49,182 nt of DNA from Priapulus caudatus (taxonomy: Eukaryota; Priapulida; Priapulimorpha; Priapulimorphida; Priapulidae), in NCBI RefSeq assembly GCF_000485595.1, contig NW_014577203.1, positions 263,987 through 313,168 on the forward strand, written 5' to 3'. Position 1 is the stretch's first letter. The number at the start of each line of letters is the position of its first letter. A program made the translations under genes and the position numbers. Of the stretch, positions 22,190 to 32,467 are shown piece by piece. The notes under the pieces were generated by a model that was given only the letters and a program-made list of their open reading frames with translations, made no database searches and was not told the origin of the DNA.

Positions 22190-22574
22190 GCACTCATTTT
22201 GGAAATCCTCCAACATTTTTACTTTTTTCTTAGTTAAGTTAGTCCATGTTTCACTGTTATTTAGGAAGGAAGGTAAAACTGTGCATTCGTATAATTTCAC
22301 TCTTGCTTCTATAGTATGATTTCCATAATTTTGCTCTTCTGCCCATAATAATATTTCCCTCATCATGAACCTACATTTTTCAGTTCGGATTCTTATCATA
22401 TCGTTATAACCTGCTATATCATTAATTAAATCCCTTAGGTATGAATATTTGGTGCATTTTTTGATTACTTGGTTGCCTATTAATATCTCCTTCTCTATCC
22501 TTTATTTGTTTGTGAATTTTATAACCATTGTATTTGTTTCGTTTATATTAAATTCGAATCTTTTTGATTCAGCT
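22190..22574 (-). mobile_element. Second LINE fragment, inverted
   Basis: Read on the minus strand, it encodes an RT segment overlapping and extending that of 21141-22189. MIRIRTEKCRFMMREI and YECTVLPSFLNNSETWTN are nearly identical to the plus-strand copy. Upstream it adds the stretch before the YLxD motif. It stops at NECL exactly where the GATACAA tail of the plus copy ends, so the two are tail-to-interior. An in-frame stop lies near 22500. Confidence 0.75.
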
Positions 22575-22797
22575 AAACACACAAACGGCGCGAAAACAAT
22601 ACGTTCCGCTACACTACGTGCGGAGGATATAAACCATTACTGCGAAGCGTTTGTCTACATTTTTCCAAGAATCATTACTACAGTCAAACCCCGTTAGTAG
22701 AAAACTGACGGGCCAAAGAAAAATAATTGTATTAAGCGGGTTTCGTATTAACCACTTCAACATATATTAGCCCCGAATTAAAAAAAAAATATATGGA

Positions 22798-23282
22798 TTA
22801 CAAGGTGTGTAATCCACCTCCTTCTCTAATTTTATGACGACATTAGCTGCGTTGACCAACCATTGTTTGATCAAATTGTCTATGTTCACCAACCATTTTA
22901 TGAGGAAATTGCCTGTGTTCATGCATCAACCATCGCCGCGGTCTCAATGTCGAGCGAACATGGCCGCCTGAGGCCGTGCTTCATTCCTATGCACCAGGTT
23001 CAATTCTAACACATTCCTTTTTGTTATTGATGCCGTTAAATGTGTAAAAAAACACATTTAGAAAATCGATTGGAAAATCTCCCTGGAAAACATGCACGAT
23101 TCAGTTTACTTCCGCTTGGTGCGCTGGCGTAAACTTACAAACACCATAGATATAATATACAACACGTGTTGTATATATCTATGCAAATACCCAACCACAG
23201 ATTCACAGACTATAATGGATACAGTAGTCTATGACGTAAATGTACAGTGGTTACGCTGGGCACACGCAATGGCTCCAGTATC
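22798..23282 (+). repeat. Repeat A, left copy
   Basis: 485 bp in direct orientation to 28891-29367. It begins TTACAAGGTGTGTAATCC and ends GGCTCCAGTATC. It contains a ~37-bp near-palindrome centred on CACGTG at 23163-23168. An older copy lies at 8867, and a copy inside block copy 1 at about 11046-11560. Confidence 0.9.
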
Positions 23283-23405
23283 AAGTCCTCCCCTACCACA
23301 TTGCGCGTGCTAAGCCCATACCATGTCTATCTATATTTTTATGTATTAATTGTCGATTATTGTCGATTTAAAAATCGAATTTTTATGTCGATTTGATATT
23401 TCATG

Positions 23406-23747
23406 AACCTAGAAATATGCTTTCCTATGAAGTTTTTTTGCTGATTTGTGCTCATATGGGGTCCTAAAACAAATTCAGCTTGGTTGCCCAAATGGCAACT
23501 TTGGGCAACTCTAGTAATTTGCATAAATCCAAAATGGCCGCTGGACACCATCTTCAAAATTAAACTGTTTAACCACTTGACCTAAAATGATGTGTAATGC
23601 TACTAATGCATATTTTATATGGGTTTTAAATGGGTAGCATCCATTTCTGACGTTATTTTTCCTTTTGAAGGTCAGGGTCAAAAGCTAAAGGTCAATTCAA
23701 GGTCAAATTTTACTTTTCAGCAATGAACAATTAATGAAAATTTCAAC
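23406..23747 (+). mobile_element. Left inverted terminal repeat of the unnamed element
   Basis: About 340 bp beginning AACCTAGAAATATGC, present as its reverse complement at 28545-28884. It lies beyond the 3' end of the minus-strand transposon gene, so the pair brackets the whole gene region. Confidence 0.8.
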
Positions 23748-23929
23748 TAAATTACATTTTAGTTTATTCATGCACAGGAATGGATAATCATATATCATTT
23801 GACATATTTGGCGATAAAAAACAGTAAGAAGCCATATTTGAAACATGTAATCACACCTGTTAACGCGTAGGTTGTAAATTATTTAGCTCCAGTAGGCACA
23901 GTCATGTTGCATAGTGCATGAACATTGGC

Positions 23930-26900
23930 TTACTCCAACTCATTATCCAGGTAATCAGATTCAGAAAGACTATTTTCAACATCTACATGGCCTTCACCCT
24001 CATGATCTATACCCTCCACAAAATCCTCTGCCTCAACATCCTTCTCATCTTCAGTCTGAGCATCTCGTCTCTTAGTGTATGGATTGCAGCAGTACTCTTT
24101 ACCAGAGCAGATACAGTATGACGTGCATGAAAGATTTTCTTTGTGACAGCCACATGCCACGGTGGTGCCCAATACACCCAGTACACCAGTAATATGAACA
24201 CATCTGTGTCATCACCAAGCACACGGATCACGCCTTGCCTATAGTTAGCAGTCATAAGAACATAGGAGATTATGGTAATGTCGGCTTCATCGTGACCAAA
24301 TACACCGTCGTCCTGAGTATCCATTGTTGCATTTTCTCCTACATTGAAGGTACAAAACACGCGTGCCAGCCTATGCTTGTTGTTCTTGCTCTTCATGATT
24401 TCATCTCTTTTTGGCAGATGACTGTTAATGGAGAGTTTATAGTCGACGATAACTTTACCAGCCCGCCGCATTCTCTCATGATCCCTGGCCGAGACATCTT
24501 GGTACTTGTCGAAGACATTGATTTTCGCGATACCATCTGGATAGCGACTTAAACGGCATTGAATTGATGCAATCAGATCTGAGGGACTGCCACCATGTGG
24601 CCACACAATATTGTAGAACAGCTGTGAAACATTCATGATGACAATGTCAGGAGCTGATGGCAAGACCTCAGGCACACCAAGGCGTTTGACCAACTCTGAC
24701 ATGTTGCTTTTGCGGAGACAACCATGCTCATCAATGAGTGATGAAATCACTGCACACCGCTCATAGGCAAACAGAGGTCCAAGCTCCATCTACCGCTGCT
24801 GACCAATCATCAATAGCCGGAGAAACATGCTCTCAAGGTCTATTACTGGCCTGGCCTGGTTGCTCTTGACCTGCTTCGTGAGAACAGACATGGTATTTAT
24901 GGGGCTACTAATAGGGTCGTAGAACCCACCAGGGAGAGTGGCGATGTATTTGCTTTCCATCTTTCTTCCAATCACAATCGAATCAGCAACATTCACACCA
25001 GCAGGGGCAATTTGGCCAGTGACTGGGTTGTACAGACGAGGGCGGTAATTTTCAAGTGGGTGAGGGTATTTATCCACCTCTGCATCAATGAGATCAAGAT
25101 CATTTGCATCCAAGACACGTCGGTGCCTCAACTCCTCCTTGTGCTGTTTCTGTGCAGATTGACCTGGTGTAGATGCAGAGTAGATATAGTCCACACGGTC
25201 GGACACATGGACAGTGATAGGGAAGGCATCGATCCACTCAGAAACTAACTCAGCAGACAGAGTCATGCCCTTGAGAGCTCCCTTCCCAATCTTAATGGCA
25301 GTCTGCTCACCAAACTGGTCAGCAGAGACAGCGTTCCAGTATCCATCATGGTGCCGACAGACTAGGTCCACCTTAGCCTCGGCGTGGAGTGTGCGCATCT
25401 CCAGCAGGTATTGGGTGAGATAGCGGGCATAGTGCACATGGCCAGCAAGGAAGAAGTACTTCATCATGCGCTCCAACGACAGCTGCTTCAAGTAGATGTC
25501 ACCCTCTCTCTCTGCACGCTCAAACTAGTGGATGAGCAGTGCTGGGAGAAGAAACTTGTCCACCCAGTGCCAGCCAGTGGGATGTAGGCGAGCAGTGTTC
25601 AGCTACTGCACTATCTGCTCAAATATCTTTGGTCCAGTTGATAGAAACTTCTTCAAGAGTGCTGCTGATACACCCCGAAAGGACCGCATAGCTTTCACCC
25701 AGGACTTCACATTGAAGATACCTGTCAGCCCCCCATATGCTTCAGCCACGTACACTTTCAGTGCTGAACCTGACATCAGCTTTGCGATGCAGCCAACGAA
25801 TGACTGTATAATATGCATCCCACCAGGATGGGCAATTACATTATGGAACTGCACAGGCTGGTGCCAACACACCTTTTTGGTTACTATATACAGCTGCATG
25901 TCAACGGAAAGATGAATGTATGTCATACCCATATCAACCAGTGACCTCTGCATGTACGTGAGTGTTGTGAGGATAGTGTCTGGGTGAGAGGGTGGTGCAT
26001 CAATCAAAGGACCAAACATATAGGTGCTTGCAGGTTTGAGAACATCCTGGCTCCTGGCTAGCTGATTATTAAAGCCATTCCACTCCATAGCATCTTGCCC
26101 CTGGCTAAGGCTGTTGAGCCATTGTGTGTCCTTCTCTTGGGCTGCCACCAGACTGGCCTGTCGAGCACACACCTCAGTGTAGCTTAAACCGGTCGTCTTG
26201 CCAGTGGACACTGCAGGGGGCATCACCTTTTTAGGGCCCGTATAATGCATAAGTGGCATGGCCTTGTTATTGCCTACAGACTTGGCCTGCTTTGCTGTGA
26301 GGCGAGGGATTATGAGAGTACTGATGCCAGGCTGAGCATTGCCAGTCTCAATGATCCCAGCAGGGTGCATCTGAAATTCTGTAGCCATGGCATTTGTTTC
26401 ACGTCGACCATTTGGAGTTGACACAAGCAAGTTAAAGTTGTCATACCAGCCAAATATCAGTCCAACTGTCCGAGAGAGCCCCATCATCTGATGCAGCGTG
26501 ACAACATTTTCACCAACATATACATTGCCGCCGACTTGCGGAACCGCAGCACTTCATAATATGACACAGTGTATCCATGTTCATTTAAAATGTGAATGAG
26601 ATAACTGCTACCAAACGTGTGGTGTGACACCCAGACCAAGTGTTGTTTGGTTCCGGGTCTTGGTAATGCAATATTGTATGGATTGTGATAGACTCAGTGA
26701 TGCTTTTGTGACTTCCCCGTTCGATATGAGCTTTGCGGCAAACCTTAGCAGTGTTGCACTAGCTTGTTGCTTTGATTTGGCATGGGTGAAATCCCTAAGA
26801 TCATAGTTTTTATTGTCAACTGGAATGCCACGTGCCTCAGTTGTGATATTTCTTACCAAAGCATCCTCTTTCCCCTCATCCACAGTGTCCACATTGGCAA

Positions 26901-27283
26901 CCTTCAGGATTTTACCTACATACTCCCGGAATCCAACAATAGATGCACAACCTTCAATACAAAGTACTAACACATCATCACCCAAATGCGTAACCAGCTT
27001 AGTAAACAATTGCTTTCGTGTCAACTGACCACCATAACTCACATACTTATCATGTAGTTCAATGGATGTCCAAGTACATAGCTTTTGATTAGTATCAAGA
27101 GCGTATAAGGAAGGAGAGCGTACAACAGTGAAATGCTGAAACCATGCTGCAGTATTAGTCGAATTAATAAACTTTCCCCGTTATATTTTGACGATTCTTT
27201 GTAGTATTATTGATCAGCTGTCCTACCTTGCTAATATAAACCAAACCGCTTTTCTTTACGATGTCTCTACGCTGAGAGAATGA
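23930..27283 (-). pseudogene. Unnamed transposon protein with PIN/FEN1-like and CXC-like C-terminus, copy 2
   Basis: Read on the minus strand, a protein of about 1,050-1,100 residues with a few frame breaks (around 27170, 26610, 25500-25600, 24790 and 24050-24170). Segments in order: QRRDIVKKSG; LCIEGCASIVGFREYVGK; EVLRFRKSAA; YDNFNLLVS; AGHVHYARYLTQYLLEM; YWNAVSADQFGEQ; WPHGG; VFDKYQDVSARDHERMRR; DEADITIIS; GDDTDVFILL; a Cys cluster (CGCHKENLSCTSYCICSG); an acidic tail. The D...EAD...DDTD series resembles PIN/XPG-type nucleases. The family is widespread and usually unannotated in invertebrate genomes; I recognise the motifs but no named superfamily. The plus-strand gene at 44066 is a distant relative. 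The start codon seen in copy 1 is absent here. Confidence 0.75.
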
Positions 27284-27360
27284 GCGGTGAAAATCTGGTA
27301 TTTTCGCCAAAAACCGACTCGAGATACGTAGTGGCTGCGATTGTCTCTCGTTCTGGCGAT
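27090..27360 (-). repeat. 5' inverted repeat, gene-side arm
   Basis: Covers the gene's 5' end and leader. Its reverse complement matches 28110-28370, including CTCGAGTCGGTTTT, GGCGAAAATACCAGATTTTC and AATTCGACTAATACTGCA. The spacer is about 750 bp. Confidence 0.85.
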
Positions 27361-27581
27361 AGCTTCGGGAAACCTCGCGTGTTTCCGTCATTCATTGACA
27401 ATGAAAATTATTTTCCTTCTATCTTTTCTCGGTGGGCATATGTTTCCATGAACCAGACTGATCGCGTGACATCAGTGCTCCAATGTTGAATGCATGTACG
27501 CATACAGCCTGCTGATGGTGCTGGTGGTTGCGCATGCATCAGACTCTCCGTATATCAAAGAATGATGCGAAAACCCCAACA

Positions 27582-27627
27582 CTAACCCTAACCCTAACCC
27601 TAACCCTAACCCCAACCCGAACCCTAA
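27582..27627 (-). repeat. Interstitial telomere-like (CCCTAA)n, copy 2
   Basis: CCCTAA array ending in the CCCCAACCCG variant also present in copy 1. It lies in the spacer of the 5' inverted repeat. Confidence 0.95.
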
Positions 27628-27734
27628 CACTAACTATAAATCGACTCGGATCGACTTATATACACATCTATAGTATCCCAAACACTATCTATGGTGTCAA
27701 ACAATCTAGACGGACCATAGAAATAATATAGATA

Positions 27735-27850
27735 ACCATAATATAATAACTACTATAATAACTAATATAATAACTAATATAATAACTAATATAATAACTA
27801 ATATAACTAATATATAACTAATATATAATATAGATAATATAATAATATGT
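27735..27850. repeat. AT-rich tandem repeat (CTAATATAATAA-like)
   Basis: Matches 16230-16380 of copy 1, with a different number of units. Confidence 0.8.
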
Positions 27851-27884
27851 TTATCTATATTATTTTTATGGGACGGTGGTGATC

Positions 27885-27913
27885 TGACGTCACACTGACG
27901 TACACTGACGTCA
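27885..27913. promoter_or_regulatory. Cluster of CRE-like TGACGTCA sites, copy 2
   Basis: TGACGTCA at 27885 and 27906, with TGACGTA at 27896 between them. The arrangement is kept in copy 1 although spacing changes by a few bases. Its position between two divergent gene 5' ends suggests a shared promoter; this is an inference. Confidence 0.4.
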
Positions 27914-28109
27914 CGCGATCAGACAGGTTCATGGAAACATATATCCACCTCTTTTCTCGCATTTCCAGTCATTGACGCAGCCATTACTCCACAAAAACGT
28001 CTTGTTATTTATCGCCATGGTGATGACCCGCCCCTTACGCTGGATGTAGTAACGCTGTAGTAATAACATATCGAGTCAGCGCTACACAGCGGCGACCGGA
28101 AGCAACATA

Positions 28110-28464
28110 CAGTGCACAAAACGAGAGACAGTCGCAGTAAAACTGATCTCGAGTCGGTTTTCGGCGAAAATACCAGATTTTCACCGCTCATTATCTCAGC
28201 GTAGAGGCATCGTAGGGACATGCTGTTTGTTTTTTAATAACAAGGTAGAACGCAAAAATCGTCAAAATAAAACGGGAAAAGTTTATTAATTCGACTAATA
28301 CTGCAACATGGTTTCAGCATTTCACCGTTGTACACACCCCTTCTTTATACGCTTTTGTTAGTATACATTTCATCAGCAAGCATTTTCATAGCTTCATCAC
28401 CAATCATCAAGATCTAGTTAGCATGCACAGGGATTTTCCTGAATTCATCATAACAACGAATATG
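28110..28464 (+). pseudogene. Plus-strand stub: mirror copy of the transposon gene's 5' end
   Basis: The reverse complement of the minus-strand gene's leader and first ~50 codons is found here, giving a head-to-head arrangement. Similarity runs through CTCAGCGTAGAG, TTAATTCGACTAATACTGCA and CATGGTTTCAGCATTTCAC to about 28372. The rest has no match to the gene. No intact frame is seen. In both block copies the stub ends at the same point (28464 and 17044). Confidence 0.6.
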
Positions 28465-28544
28465 ATACTGTGCCTCAGCTGCAGCTAAATAATGCACACC
28501 ATGACAACGCATGGCAACGTCCCTACTCCACCTATCATTTCAAT

Positions 28545-28884
28545 CATTGAATTTCCATTAATTGTTCATTGCTGAAAAGTAAAATTTGACCTTGACTTGA
28601 CCTTTAGCTTCTGACCCTGACCTTCAATCGGAAAAACAACGTCAGAAATGGATTCTAAGCACATAAAACTCCTATAAAAGATGTATTAGGCCCTACACAT
28701 CATTTTAGGTCAAGTGGTTAAAAAGTTCAATTTTGAAGATGGCGTCCAGCGGCCATTTTGGATTTATGCAAATTACTAGAGCTGCCCAAAGTTTCCATTT
28801 GGGCAACCAAGCTGAATTTGTTTTAGGACCCCATATAAGTACAAATCAGCAAAAAAACTTTATAGGAAAGTATATTTCTAGGTT
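28545..28884 (-). mobile_element. Right inverted terminal repeat of the unnamed element
   Basis: Reverse complement of 23406-23747, ending CTAGGTT at 28884. There are scattered substitutions between the two arms. The short stretch 28465-28544 between the gene stub and this arm has no recognised content. Confidence 0.8.
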
Positions 28885-28890
28885 GGGTAT

Positions 28891-29367
28891 TTACAAGGTG
28901 TGTAATCCACCTCCTTTCCTAATTTTATGACGACATTAGCTGCGTTGACCAACCATTGTTTGATCAAATTGTCTATGTTCACCAACCATTTTTTGAGGAA
29001 ATTGCCTGTGTTCATGCATCAACCATCGCCGGGGTCTCAATGTCGAGCGAACATGGCCGCCGGAGGCCGTGCTTCATTCCTATGCACCAGGTTCAATTCT
29101 AACACATTCCTTTTTGTTATTGATGCCGTTAAATGTGTAAAAAAACACATTTAAAAAATCTATTGGAAAATCTCCCTGGAAAACATGCACGATTCAGTTC
29201 ACTTCCGCTAGGTGCGCTGGCGTAAACTTACAAACACCATAGATATAATATACAACACGTGTTGTATATATCTATGCAAATACCCAACCACAGAGTATAA
29301 TGTATACAGTAGTCAATGACGTCAAAGTACAGTGGTTACGCTGGACACACGCAATGGCTCCAGTATC
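28891..29367 (+). repeat. Repeat A, right copy
   Basis: Direct copy of 22798-23282, beginning six bases outside the right inverted terminal repeat. It contains the same CACGTG-centred near-palindrome (about 29236-29272). Confidence 0.9.
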
Positions 29368-29875
29368 CAGATGAGACGGGATACTAGAGAAGCGTTGCCG
29401 AAAGGAGGTGTTGATCCGAAGCGCTAAGCGCAGATCTTGCGCACAGTTCCGCAGCAAGGCGCACGCGACCGCGGGAACGTCCTACGACAGTATGCAGCGC
29501 TAGCAGCTATGGATCCGTGCGCCGAATGCATAGGTCGGCGCACGGATCCATAGCTGCCAGCGAACAGTCGAGAATTTTACCGGGAATACAATGAAAGAGC
29601 TCAGCTGCATTGAGCTGCTGTTGTTTGCAAGTTCAATGAAAATATCAATAAAAGTGTCAACAGTTTTTACTTCTACACTGTGTCAATAATATATTCATAT
29701 CAAAACAGGAAAAGAAGGGAGTAATTACACGAAAATATGACTCAATCATTTCAATCATTAGTAGTATGACTAGTATAGCAATAGAATTCGAGCGTGAATG
29801 CAGAAAAGATAAACGCATAAAGACGCGTAAGAAGTGAGTAAACATTATTTGACATTGTAATCTATATTGAAAGGA
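29368..29875. other. Non-coding, GC-rich start with hairpin
   Basis: The first 200 bases are clearly more GC-rich than the surroundings and contain the hairpin at 29503. The rest is AT-rich. No gene is recognised. Confidence 0.5.
29503..29557. repeat. Perfect 23-bp hairpin
   Basis: GCAGCTATGGATCCGTGCGC with GA following (29503-29525) pairs perfectly with 29535-29557 across a 9-base loop. No CTRR motif follows at Helitron spacing, so a Helitron end is not supported. Confidence 0.85.
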
Positions 29876-30487
29876 ATAATAGGCGCATTGTTTATGAATG
29901 TTGAGGAATGCTACAGTAACTGGGACCTTGTGTAGTTCATTACGTTATAGCGAAACGTGTATTACTTTGTCCAATATCACTGCTGGTTACTAAGAAATGT
30001 CTAATTGAAATGCACAGTGCAACAAATGAGTTGACTGACTTGTTTACAGTTTCGAAACCGCATACGGCGAAACGGGTGACATACAAATTTATAGTGCACT
30101 GGACATTTCCGCACGCATGCTGGGCCGTACGCAATGGTAGCGATAGTACGTACAGTGCCGTAACTCTATACGTAACAGTAGCTCTGATTGTAATGAACGT
30201 CGAATGGACGTAGGAATGACGGGCGCTCGTCATCAATTCTGTGGTGAAAACCTGTAGGAACATGTGACGTGACGTAACCGAATTGGACGCTATTTTGGTT
30301 GGCAAGGAATTTAGCGTTGGCACCGGATTACCACATTTACGGATTTGAATTAGACATTTCTTAATAATTAGCAGTGATATTGGACAAAGTAATACGCGTT
30401 TCGCTATAAGGTAATGTACTAATGAACCAAACAAGGTGCCAGTTACTGTAGCATTCGTCAACTTTGCATAATCAATGGGCCTATTAT
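29876..30487. mobile_element. 612-bp MITE with ~140-bp inverted repeats
   Basis: The left end ATAATAGGCGCATTG matches the reverse complement of the right end (ATAATAGGCCCATTG). The arms (29876-30015 and 30343-30487) share GAATGCTACAGTAACTGG and TTACTTTGTCCAATATCACT. An internal piece (about 30290-30340) resembles 9935-9970 in the MITE at 9249. No transposase. The CsRn1-like element is inserted two bases beyond its right end. Confidence 0.75.
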
Positions 30488-30718
30488 GCTGTAGCAGGTT
30501 TATAATTTGTATGTTATTAGATTAAGCAGTTGTTCAATGTGTATATATCATGATTGAATGTACTCGCGCATATCACGTGTAGCGGAAATAATTTGCATGA
30601 TCGAATTTGCATAATTGTTGTTATTCCACCATAGCAAATCAGAATCGTTTTTACGTAATCGCACTAGCCAATCACGGTAGTGATTGCATGTGAGGCTCAC
30701 GAGGGCTAGGTGCGCCAT

Positions 30719-31162
30719 AGAGTACCGAAGTGTGATGTCACGGTGTCATGACAACGAACCCACTGGTTCTACACAACCCACTGGCTCCATAACATTAACT
30801 GCGTGAAAATGTTGTACGTACGTAAAACACCAGTGTGCGCGCTGCAGACAGCGGTAAAGAATCGGTAGCAAGTCGATCTTACAATATTTAATTAATTAAT
30901 TTTTTATTTTTTTTTATTTTTATAATTTTTATTTTTTTTCTTTATTGTCTTTTCTACTTCCTACTCCTTGGAATCTATAAAAACTAAGTCAATAATAGAC
31001 TCTCAGAATAGTATAGGTTTACGTAATCGNNNNNNNNNNAATGATGGTTACAATCGGCTACAAAACACGACACGCAGTTAATGTTACCAGAGCATATGAT
31101 TGTGTAGAACCAGTGAGTGGGCTCGTTGTCATGCCACCGTGACGTCATCACTTCGGAGCTCT
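30719..31162. mobile_element. MITE inside the 5' LTR, ISL2EU-like, TSD AT
   Basis: The left end AGAGTACCGAAGTG matches the reverse complement of the right end AGAGCTCCGAAGTG; both continue into TGACGTCACGGTG-type sequence. The dinucleotide AT flanks both sides (30717-30718 and 31163-31164). The 3' LTR has the empty site GCACCATTTCTG at 36823-36834. A 2-bp AT duplication is a known trait of ISL2EU elements. It contains a 10-N gap. Confidence 0.8.
31030..31039. other. Assembly gap of 10 N
   Basis: Ten unknown bases inside the MITE of the 5' LTR. Confidence 1.
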
Positions 31163-32406
31163 ATTTCTGTTAGGGAATTCATTCCGCATTCGAATCGCGT
31201 TGAGTCAAGAGCTCATATCAGTACTCGGAGCTAAAGGAGAGGAAAATGTCAAACATCAGTGTTATTATGTGATGTGTGCGACAGACATTGTTTCCGTGTA
31301 GTCTCCCGCTTTCAAAGAGTGGCTGTATAGCCCTGTTTCTTCTCGGGTCGTCACACCGTATCACCACTGTTGTTGTGATTGCGAACATTGAACAGTTTCG
31401 CTGTGTGCACCCCGATGCAGATCGTTCGATGCGTTTGGCTCGTCGAACTATTGGTCGTAGCAAGGACAAGTTTTCCTGAGCTTATTCGGCGAGTCGCCTG
31501 CGCTAGTGCTACCTACAGACTACAGCCTACAGACGACGCTCCCGCAGCTCTACAGTGGAGGCAAGCTCCCGAACTTTCGGCATCGCCTCGTTGATTGTTG
31601 TACTGCAGAGAACTTAACTCGCGGTGAGACCGTTCCGTCATTGCAGTGTCATTTATTTGTTACTTGTAGTAACTGCTGTACGTTGTATCGGACATTGTAA
31701 TTTAATTGGTGCAACACCAGTAGTAACCGATGTTGTCAATGGCAAGGTATTTGGCATTATTCAGGAGGTTTTGACGTGTAGGCAATTGTTCATACTGGCA
31801 GTGTTGTAGCGCCACTAGTACTACTTATAGTGTGGTTGTACTAGTAATATTATGTCTACATGTTATTTGCATACCCTGATGCGTGCTATTGGTGTGGCAA
31901 CTCCTGTGTGTGTGTTTTGATTGGCACAATATTCATTATTATGTATCGCGTGCAATCATATCTGGTTGAGAGGAATTAGGGTGTTTACTAATTATTAAAG
32001 CACATATGTAGCCTCTTAAATTTCGGTAAACCCTAGTAAAGCGTGATACGCCTCACGCATTTGGGTTTGTGTTGTTTAGAAGCCGGATATTTCCCCGTGT
32101 GTATATTCACTTGTACATATCGATAATGTTTGCATCGTGATCGGTTACCAATCGTTCGAGTAACGGATTATAGTAGCCTTTATCAAAGTGGCTTTTCAAA
32201 CGCAACTTATCGAGTGCGATGTTTATTTGGTTACTGTCCCCAACTGGTCACTAAAAAAATAGGTGGCGAATGCGACGAGGACACGCGAGAGTGAGTTGTC
32301 TAGATTTTTGATTAGTGGTGTGGGTAGTTCCCATCCTAAACTCTATACCTTTTTGTTTGGAATTTTGGCGTCTCACTCCCTAGATACCGCATTTCTATCA
32401 CCACAT

Positions 32407-32424
32407 TGGTGACCCCGACGTGAT
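32407..32424 (+). promoter_or_regulatory. Primer binding site (tRNA-Trp type)
   Basis: TGGTGACCCCGACGTGAT starts one base after the 5' LTR. It is complementary to the usual 3' end of tRNA-Trp, the primer known for CsRn1 elements. Confidence 0.75.
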
Positions 32425-32467
32425 CCGTTGGTGACTTTATAGTAATCAATATCGCACAGCTTCTATC

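Larger units (their letters stand above)
22575..28464. repeat. Large duplicated block, copy 2
   Basis: Direct counterpart of 10809-17044 with far fewer indels. Order from left to right: repeat A (22798-23282), left inverted terminal repeat (23406-23747), minus-strand transposon gene, first arm of the 5' inverted repeat, spacer with CCCTAA array, AT repeat and CRE-like sites, second arm, and a plus-strand gene stub. The left junction follows the inverted LINE fragment. Confidence 0.9.
30490..32405 (+). repeat. 5' LTR (interrupted by MITE)
   Basis: Begins TGTAGCAGG and ends CCACA at 32405. Without the 446 bases of MITE plus one duplicated dinucleotide it is close to the 1440 bp of the 3' LTR. 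The two LTRs differ by a few percent in the stretches compared by eye. Frames inside it are not genes. Confidence 0.9.

Noticed and set aside
29503-29557. Helitron 3' end
   Set aside because: A hairpin is present, but no CTRR follows within the usual ~10-12 bases and no Rep/helicase sequence is in the window.
31276-31809. Several plus-strand frames inside the 5' LTR (and 36942-37166 in the 3' LTR)
   Set aside because: They lie wholly in LTR sequence, differ between the two LTRs, and have no domain.
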